47,458 nucleotides of DNA from Comamonadaceae bacterium. Lineage in GTDB: Bacteria > Pseudomonadota > Gammaproteobacteria > Burkholderiales > Burkholderiaceae_C. The position numbers and the translations under genes were made by a program. This document shows positions 42,537 to 47,458 of the stretch, piece after piece. Each line of letters begins with the position of its first letter. The first letter of the stretch is position 1. The DNA is taken from positions 1-47,458 of the forward strand of contig CANFLU010000021.1 of the NCBI GenBank assembly GCA_947447975.1, in the 5' to 3' direction. The notes under the pieces were generated by a model. It ran no database searches. It worked only from the letters and a program-made list of their open reading frames with translations, and had not been told where the DNA came from.

Positions 42537-44210
42537 ATGCTTTCAGACATCGAAATCGCCCAAAAGGCCACTATGAAGCCCATTAGCCAGATCGCCGCAG
42601 GTCTGGGCATTCCTGACGAGGCGCTCGACCCCTATGGGCGTTACAAAGCCAAGGTTTCCCTAGAGTATGTGGACAGCCTGAACGACCGCCCTGACGGCAA
42701 ACTGATTTTGGTTACCGCCATCAGCCCCACACCGGCGGGCGAGGGCAAGACCACCACCACCGTAGGCTTGGGCGACGCGCTCAACCGTATTGGCAAGAAA
42801 ACCATTATTTGCTTGCGCGAGCCAAGTCTGGGCCCGGTGTTCGGCATGAAGGGTGGCGCGGCTGGGGGCGGCATGGCGCAAGTAGTGCCCATGGAAGACA
42901 TCAATCTGCACTTCACTGGCGACTTCAACGCCATCGGCCTGGCCAACAACCTGCTGTCCGCGCTGATCGACAACCACATTCACCATGGCAACGCTTTGGG
43001 AATCGATGTGCGCCGCATCACCTGGAAGCGCGTAATGGACATGAATGACCGTGCCTTGCGCGACATCACCGTGTCGCTGGGTGGCCCGGGCAATGGCTAT
43101 CCGCGCCAGGACGGGTTTGACATTGTGGTGGCCTCTGAAGTCATGGCGATCTTCTGCTTGGCTACCAGCATGAAGGACTTGAAAGAGCGCCTGGGCAATA
43201 TCGTCATCGGCTACACCCGCGAACAAAAACCAGTGCGTGCGCGCGACCTCAATGCGCACGGCGCCATGACCGTCCTGCTACGCGAAGCACTCAAGCCCAA
43301 CTTGGTACAGACTTTGGAGAACAACCCGGCCTTTATCCATGGCGGTCCCTTTGCCAATATCGCGCACGGCTGCAACTCGGTACTGGCCACCAAGATGGCG
43401 CTCAAGTTAGGCGACTACGTGGTGACCGAAGCCGGTTTTGGCGCCGATCTGGGCGCTGAAAAGTTTGTGGATATCAAGTGCCGAAAATCCGGTCTGCGCC
43501 CATCGGCGGTGGTGTTGGTTGGCACGATACGCGCGCTCAAATACCACGGCGGTTGCGACCTGAAAGAGCTCAATACCGAGAACCTGCCGGCACTGGAGCG
43601 CGGCATTGCCAATTTGGATCGCCACGTCAACAACATCCGCAACCACTACGGTCTGCCCTGCGTGGTGTCCATGAACCAGTTCACCGCCGATACCCCGGCC
43701 GAGTTTGCATTGCTCAAAGACAAGCTGGCCTATTTAGGCGTGCCGGTGTTGTCGGCGCGCCATTGGGCCGATGGCGGCGCTGGCGCAGAAGAAGTGGCGC
43801 GTGCGGTGGTGGCCTTGACCGACAAGCCTAGCAGCGGCTTTAAGTTTGTCTACGAAGATGACGCGCCTTTGTGGGACAAGATGAAAGCCATCGCGACCAA
43901 AATTTATGGCGCCAGCGACATCAGCGCCGACGCCAAAGTGCGCGCTGAAATCAAGCGCTTGCAAGAAGCCGGTTACGGCCACTACCCCGTGTGCGTGGCC
44001 AAGACGCAGTATTCCTTCTCCACCGACGCGGCACGCCGTGGCGCACCCACAGACCACACCGTCAATATCCGCGAAGTGCGCCTGGCCGCAGGCGCCGAGT
44101 TCATCGTGATGGTGTGTGGCGATATCATGACTATGCCGGGCCTGCCCAAGGTGCCTTCGGCGGACCACATTGATATCGACGATTCCGGCAAAGTGGTCGG
44201 CTTGTTTTAA
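42537..44210 (+). CDS. fhs: Formate--tetrahydrofolate ligase
   Basis: A 557-residue enzyme that joins formate to THF with ATP, giving 10-formyl-THF. The P-loop is [11 protein letters not shown], and family segments include [35 protein letters not shown] and [18 protein letters not shown] 42537 is chosen rather than ATG 42525, because the GGAG of the upstream ATG region (42527-42530) is the ribosome-binding site six bases before 42537, and 557 residues is the usual family length. It lies 146 bp after the cyclo-ligase gene. TTGCAC (42375-42380) with TATAGT (42400-42405) is a weak promoter candidate with a long spacer. Free formate could come from formamide or N-formyl compounds. Confidence 0.96.
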   Translation: MLSDIEIAQKATMKPISQIAAGLGIPDEALDPYGRYKAKVSLEYVDSLNDRPDGKLILVTAISPTPAGEGKTTTTVGLGDALNRIGKKTIICLREPSLGPVFGMKGGAAGGGMAQVVPMEDINLHFTGDFNAIGLANNLLSALIDNHIHHGNALGIDVRRITWKRVMDMNDRALRDITVSLGGPGNGYPRQDGFDIVVASEVMAIFCLATSMKDLKERLGNIVIGYTREQKPVRARDLNAHGAMTVLLREALKPNLVQTLENNPAFIHGGPFANIAHGCNSVLATKMALKLGDYVVTEAGFGADLGAEKFVDIKCRKSGLRPSAVVLVGTIRALKYHGGCDLKELNTENLPALERGIANLDRHVNNIRNHYGLPCVVSMNQFTADTPAEFALLKDKLAYLGVPVLSARHWADGGAGAEEVARAVVALTDKPSSGFKFVYEDDAPLWDKMKAIATKIYGASDISADAKVRAEIKRLQEAGYGHYPVCVAKTQYSFSTDAARRGAPTDHTVNIREVRLAAGAEFIVMVCGDIMTMPGLPKVPSADHIDIDDSGKVVGLF

Positions 44211-44222
44211 TCCTGCGCATGC

Positions 44223-44246
44223 GGGCCATCCCGGTGCGGATGGCCT
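44223..44246 (+). terminator. Hairpin terminator candidate after fhs
   Basis: GGCCATCC (44224-44231) and GGATGGCC (44238-44245) form a perfect 8-bp stem with a six-base loop, extendable by a G-U pair, 13 bp past the fhs stop. The T-run after it is poor (TGTTC), so it may work only weakly or stabilise the mRNA end. Confidence 0.45.
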
Positions 44247-44267
44247 GTTCGTGAAGGAGTGCTGAGC

Positions 44268-45248
44268 ATGTTCGATGTCTCGCGCTTGCGCACCGTGTCG
44301 CAAGCTTTGCTGGCCACCCTGGCCTTGATTTTGGCGCCCATGGCGTGGGCGCAAAACGGCTCGGTCAAAGTGCTGGTCGGCTTCCCGCCGGGCGGCGGCA
44401 CCGACGCCATTGCCCGCATATTGGCCGACAAGCTCAAAGACCCGTTGGGCGTGCCGGTGGTGGTGGAAAACAAGGCCGGCGCCGGTGGCCAGATCGCCGC
44501 GCAAGCGCTCAAAGCGGCAGCGCCCGATGGCAACACGGTTTTTCTATCGCACGACCACACGATTTCTATCTTGCCACTGGTCGTGAAAAACCCCGGCTTT
44601 GAACCGGCACGCGACTTTGTGGCCGTCGCAGGATTTGCCACCTTTGTGAACGCGCTGGCGGTTTCCGGTGGCACCCCAGCCAAGTCGGTAAACGACTACA
44701 GCGCCTGGGTGCGCAGCGCCGGTGGCGGAAAGAGCACGGTGGGTGTGCCTGCGCCTGCCTCGGTGCCTGAGTTTTTGGTCAAAGTGATTGGCGAAAAATA
44801 CAAGCTCGATTTAAACAGTGCGCCCTACCGGGGCAGCGCGCCCATGATGGCCGACATGTTGGGCAACCAGATTGCCGCCGGTGTCGCTTCAGTGCCCGAT
44901 TTCATCGAAAACCACAAAGCCGGCAAAGTGCGCATCGTGGCCGTGCTGGGCGCCAACCGCCAGTCGGTCTTACCCGATGTGCCCACCTTCGCCGAGCTGG
45001 GCTTGGCCGGGTTCGAAGATGTGCCTTACTACGGTTTTTTTGCGCCCTCAGGCACGCCCAAAGCGGCGATCGACCGCTTTTCGGATGCGCTGGCCAAGGT
45101 GCTGGCCCTGCCCGAAGTGCGTGACCCGCTCACCGCCATGGGCCTCACGGTGGGGTTTATGTCCTCCACCCAACTCGCCAGCCGCGAACATGCGTACGCG
45201 CAGACGTGGGCGCGCATCATCAAGCAAAGCGGGTTTCAGGCGCAGTAA
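44268..45248 (+). CDS. Bug/TctC-family tripartite tricarboxylate transporter substrate-binding protein
   Basis: A 326-residue periplasmic binding protein with a signal peptide (ALLATLALILAPMAWAQ). Typical Bug segments are VKVLVGFPPGGGTDAIARIL, VPVVVENKAGAGGQIAA, LPDVPTFAELGLAGFE and GFFAPSGTPKAAIDR. The ligand is a carboxylate or other small organic anion, but Bug genes are very numerous in Burkholderiales and many stand alone; no TctA or TctB gene is here. ATG 44268 is chosen because AAGGAG (44254-44259) lies eight bases upstream; a longer frame from GTG 44259 overlaps that site. Confidence 0.92.
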   Translation: MFDVSRLRTVSQALLATLALILAPMAWAQNGSVKVLVGFPPGGGTDAIARILADKLKDPLGVPVVVENKAGAGGQIAAQALKAAAPDGNTVFLSHDHTISILPLVVKNPGFEPARDFVAVAGFATFVNALAVSGGTPAKSVNDYSAWVRSAGGGKSTVGVPAPASVPEFLVKVIGEKYKLDLNSAPYRGSAPMMADMLGNQIAAGVASVPDFIENHKAGKVRIVAVLGANRQSVLPDVPTFAELGLAGFEDVPYYGFFAPSGTPKAAIDRFSDALAKVLALPEVRDPLTAMGLTVGFMSSTQLASREHAYAQTWARIIKQSGFQAQ

Positions 45249-45293
45249 GGGCTTCAACTAACCCTGTTGATCATTCCAGCGCGAGGCGCCCAC

Positions 45294-45893
45294 GTGCGAT
45301 GGATAAATAGTCCTCAAAGCCCCGGCGCGGGTCTGCGTACCGTGCTGCTGGCGCAAGACGATGGGCCGCTAGTGCAATCGTTTTATGACGCCAATCCGGC
45401 GTACTTTGTGTTGCTTACGGGTTCGCCTGCGGCAAAGCATGCTGCACTGGACGACTTGATGGCCTTGCCGCCAGACGATTTTTCCTATAAGCGCAAATAC
45501 TTTATCGGTGTGATCGACGCCGGCGGGCAGTTACTCGCGGTGGCGGATGTCATAGAAGACTTATTGGCCGCTGGGGTGTGGCACATTGGATTGTTCATCG
45601 TCGCCACGGCTTTGCACGGATCTGGTTTTGCGCAGCGCTGGCTCACCAGCTTAGAGCAATGGGCTATGGACGGTGGCGCGCACTACATGCGTTTGGGTGT
45701 AGTCCAGACTCATCAACGCGCCTATTGTTTTTGGGAAAAATCAGGTTTTGTTCAGGTAAAAATTCGCACTGACATAGAGCTTGGAGGCCGTCTGCATAAC
45801 TTGCGGGTCATGGTGAAGCCCTTTGATTCGGTTGGCCTAGCACCCTACTTCCGCCTTGTACCTCGCGACCAGGAGCAGGCTAGCGCAGCGTAG
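45294..45893 (+). CDS. GNAT-family N-acetyltransferase
   Basis: A protein of about 199 residues with the GNAT fold: strand YKRKYFIGVIDAGGQLLAVADVI, a GLFIVATALHGSGFAQRWLTSLEQWA stretch (acetyl-CoA loop ALHGSGFA) and the C-terminal QRAYCFWEKSGFVQVKIR. GTG 45294 is chosen because GAGG lies seven bases upstream; the frame can be extended to TTG 45267. The substrate is unknown. It sits 45 bp after the Bug gene and converges on the TetR gene. Confidence 0.8.
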   Translation: MRWINSPQSPGAGLRTVLLAQDDGPLVQSFYDANPAYFVLLTGSPAAKHAALDDLMALPPDDFSYKRKYFIGVIDAGGQLLAVADVIEDLLAAGVWHIGLFIVATALHGSGFAQRWLTSLEQWAMDGGAHYMRLGVVQTHQRAYCFWEKSGFVQVKIRTDIELGGRLHNLRVMVKPFDSVGLAPYFRLVPRDQEQASAA

Positions 45894-45911
45894 TCAGCGT
45901 AAGCACGGGTG

Positions 45912-45936
45912 TGCTAAGCCTGCGTTGCTAAGCCTG
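45912..45936 (+). repeat. Direct repeat TGCTAAGCCTG x 2
   Basis: TGCTAAGCCTG occurs at 45912-45922 and again at 45926-45936, separated by three bases, between the convergent GNAT and TetR genes. The core GCTAAGCCTG is also present in the palindrome at 2760-2772. A further palindrome, GCATGG-CA-CCATGC, follows at 45952-45965. No function is known to me. Confidence 0.5.
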
Positions 45937-45968
45937 TACCTAGGGTCGTCCGCATGGCACCATGCCGA

Positions 45969-46553
45969 TTAGGGCCGGTCGGCCTTTGCACTGCCCATCA
46001 ACAGCGAAGAAAAAAACTGTACCGTTTTTTGATCGCAGCTCACGCCATGCGGCAAATGAACGTTCATGGCAAAACCGTCAAACGCCATCAAAGCGACCGC
46101 GGCCATACTCGCGGCGTCGCGGTCGCTCACGGACAGGCAAGACTGCATCCAGCGCGCCACCCGGTTTTGAAATAAGAGGCGCAGACGCGGGCTGTAGTCT
46201 TCCGAGCCCGCGCTGGTGGACACCGCTTGCATCACATTGTTGGCAAACCCGTTGCTGGCACGTGGCAGGTCGCGCCACAGCGCGAACAAAATGCGCTCCA
46301 TGCGTTTGTGCGGGTCTTTGACCCGCCGGATGGAAGATTCAAATTTGTCCAAACAGTCTTGCAGCCAGGGCTCATAGAGCGTAAACAAAATATCGATTTT
46401 GGAGCGGAAGTAGCTATATACGTTGGCGGTAGAAAAACCAGCGCGCCGCGCTATCGCGGGGATCGTGGTGTCGCTATAGCCTTGCTCGCTGAACAAAGCG
46501 AAAGCCGCTTGCAAAATGGCATGCCGGACTTCCTCTTTTTTTACCTGCGCCAT
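45969..46553 (-). CDS. TetR/AcrR-family transcriptional regulator
   Basis: A 194-residue regulator with an N-terminal helix-turn-helix (AILQAAFALFSEQGYSDTT, then IPAIARRAGFSTANVYSYFRSK) and a helical ligand-binding half. It starts at ATG 46553 with an AAGGAAAG ribosome-binding site. It is divergent from the NicX-like dioxygenase gene, and the shared 277-bp region has three palindromes, so it probably represses that gene and itself until a substrate of the pathway binds. The ligand is unknown. Confidence 0.9.
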   Translation of the reverse strand: MAQVKKEEVRHAILQAAFALFSEQGYSDTTIPAIARRAGFSTANVYSYFRSKIDILFTLYEPWLQDCLDKFESSIRRVKDPHKRMERILFALWRDLPRASNGFANNVMQAVSTSAGSEDYSPRLRLLFQNRVARWMQSCLSVSDRDAASMAAVALMAFDGFAMNVHLPHGVSCDQKTVQFFSSLLMGSAKADRP

Positions 46554-46687
46554 GTCTCTTTCCTTGCTTTGATGCGGCCAAGGCCCGTTGAGCTAGCCCT
46601 CGTGCTGGTGCTTGCGGGTGCGATTGGCGCGCGCCCGCGCACTAGTGCACAGTTGGCGCGATAGTACTGCGCAGCGCAGGAAATAGC

Positions 46688-46704
46688 TTGTTGCGGCGCA
46701 ACAA
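46688..46704. promoter_or_regulatory. Perfect 17-bp palindrome, probable TetR operator
   Basis: TTGTTGCGGCGCAACAA has 8-bp perfect arms around one base, the shape of a TetR-dimer site, midway between the two divergent genes. A shorter palindrome, GCACTAGTGC, lies at 46639-46648. Assignment to the adjacent regulator is inferred. Confidence 0.5.
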
Positions 46705-46735
46705 AAAAAAGTTCAAAAACATATGGTATTCGCTA

Positions 46736-46764
46736 TTGACACCTGCGGAACATGTTCATAGACT
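46736..46764 (+). promoter_or_regulatory. Promoter of the NicX-like gene with a palindrome in the spacer
   Basis: TTGACA (46736-46741), a 17-bp spacer and TAGACT (46759-46764) make a strong sigma-70 promoter. The perfect palindrome GAACATGTTC (46748-46757) lies inside the spacer, where a bound repressor would block polymerase. Confidence 0.65.
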
Positions 46765-46830
46765 GGATCGAAGCCACCCGCTCGCGCCGGGATGGAGCCG
46801 CAGTTTTTCGTGTCTATCAAAGGAATTCGC

Positions 46831-47458
46831 ATGCAATCGGCCGTTCGCACCCCCTTGGTAAATCCCGGAAAACTGACGTATTTGTTTCGCAAGCAGTTTG
46901 AACTGTGCAAAGTAGGTCCCGGCCAGACGGTGGCTGTGGTCAGCGACCTGGGCACCCGGCCTGAGTACATTCAGGCCGCTTTTGCTGCCGCCGAGGAAAT
47001 GGGTTTTGACATTTACGAGATGCGCGTAAACATGATCCCCGGCTGGACCAAGGTGGGCGTTCCCACCATCGGCCAGTGCAAAGGCACCTTAGAGGCGCTG
47101 ATGGTCGCCGACATGATTCTGATCTTCCATATTCCCTTGTTCGCCGCGTGGCTCAAAAAGGTGATGAACAACGGCGTGCGGGTGCAAATGGTGATTGATT
47201 CGCCGGACGACTTGCTGAACTTGCAATCCCCCCCCGGCCTGAAAGACGCCATCATGTATGCGCACGAGGTGTATGAAAAAACCCAGCAGGTGCATGTCAC
47301 CAGCAAAGCGGGTACCGACTTGCGCTACAGCCGGGGCGAATACCCGGTGATGAGCCAATATGGCTTTGCCGACGAGCCGGGCCACTTTGACCATTGGGGC
47401 GTGGGCCTGATTCACACCTTCCCCAATGAGGGCAGCGCCAACGGGCGCGTGGTCATCA
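46831..47458 (+). CDS. 2,5-dihydroxypyridine 5,6-dioxygenase-like protein (NicX family), 3' partial
   Basis: The frame opens at ATG 46831 behind AAGGAA and is still open at the window end (209 codons). The segment VHVTSKAGTDLRYSRGEYP, then SQYGFADEPGHFDHWGVG and HTFPNEGSANG, matches NicX of nicotinate degradation and the related M29-like aminopeptidase superfamily. NicX opens 2,5-dihydroxypyridine to N-formylmaleamate with Fe2+ and O2. The metal ligands of NicX lie further on and cannot be checked here, so the substrate may be another dihydroxypyridine or the protein may be a peptidase-like relative. It is divergent from a TetR regulator, which probably controls it. Confidence 0.75.
   Translation, partial: MQSAVRTPLVNPGKLTYLFRKQFELCKVGPGQTVAVVSDLGTRPEYIQAAFAAAEEMGFDIYEMRVNMIPGWTKVGVPTIGQCKGTLEALMVADMILIFHIPLFAAWLKKVMNNGVRVQMVIDSPDDLLNLQSPPGLKDAIMYAHEVYEKTQQVHVTSKAGTDLRYSRGEYPVMSQYGFADEPGHFDHWGVGLIHTFPNEGSANGRVVI

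Noticed and set aside
1..47458. CRISPR arrays, tRNA or rRNA genes, and complete insertion sequences
   Set aside because: None was recognised on either strand; the only mobile-type sequence seen is the small palindromic element in dnaE2.

Overview
The window looks like chromosome of a GC-rich betaproteobacterium of the order Burkholderiales, probably Comamonadaceae (Rhodoferax-like). The evidence is a Bug/TctC-type tricarboxylate-transporter binding protein, a MocR regulator next to a DUF2917 gene, an error-prone DnaE2 polymerase behind a CTGT-N8-ACAG LexA box, and a gcvT-gcvH-gcvP operon behind a tandem glycine riboswitch. A clear BciA-type 8-vinyl reductase gene suggests that the strain or a close ancestor makes bacteriochlorophyll. 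That placement is inference; no rRNA or tRNA gene was seen.

Layout. 1-2479: the end of a probable hicA, hicB, then a MocR regulator divergent from a DUF2917 gene. 2480-7481: a non-coding stretch ending in a LexA-controlled promoter, dnaE2 (carrying a small palindromic element inserted in frame) and a serine hydrolase. 7614-12000 (minus strand): chaA, a cupin, bciA and an aminopeptidase P, listed in transcription order. 12113-13182: a possible 46-codon leader ORF overlapping an EamA permease. 13236-28022: an M16 protease gene divergent from an RND adaptor and pump pair, followed by an ABC ATPase, an ABC permease fused to an M1 peptidase, and a second M16 protease. 28044-33597 (minus): a four-gene oligopeptide ABC importer, divergent from an M3 oligopeptidase and an agmatinase-family gene (33712-36765). 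36827-44210: promoter, glycine riboswitch, gcvT, gcvH, gcvP, 5-formyl-THF cyclo-ligase and formate-THF ligase. 44268-47458: a Bug binding protein, a GNAT acetyltransferase, and a TetR regulator divergent from a truncated NicX-like ring-cleavage dioxygenase.

How the genes may work together. From about 28 to 44 kb the content reads as one nutritional theme: oligopeptides are imported, cleaved by the M3 peptidase, guanidino compounds are hydrolysed, glycine is oxidised to CO2, ammonia and methylene-THF, and folate one-carbon units are interconverted by the cyclo-ligase and Fhs. Glycine itself is sensed by the riboswitch. The 13-28 kb block has two M16 peptidases and a membrane-tethered M1 peptidase beside export-type transporters. 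Its substrate is unknown, and it is the best candidate here for an undescribed system.

Start codons were moved from the longest reading frame wherever a Shine-Dalgarno site, the family N-terminus or a regulatory element argued for it; each case is explained.
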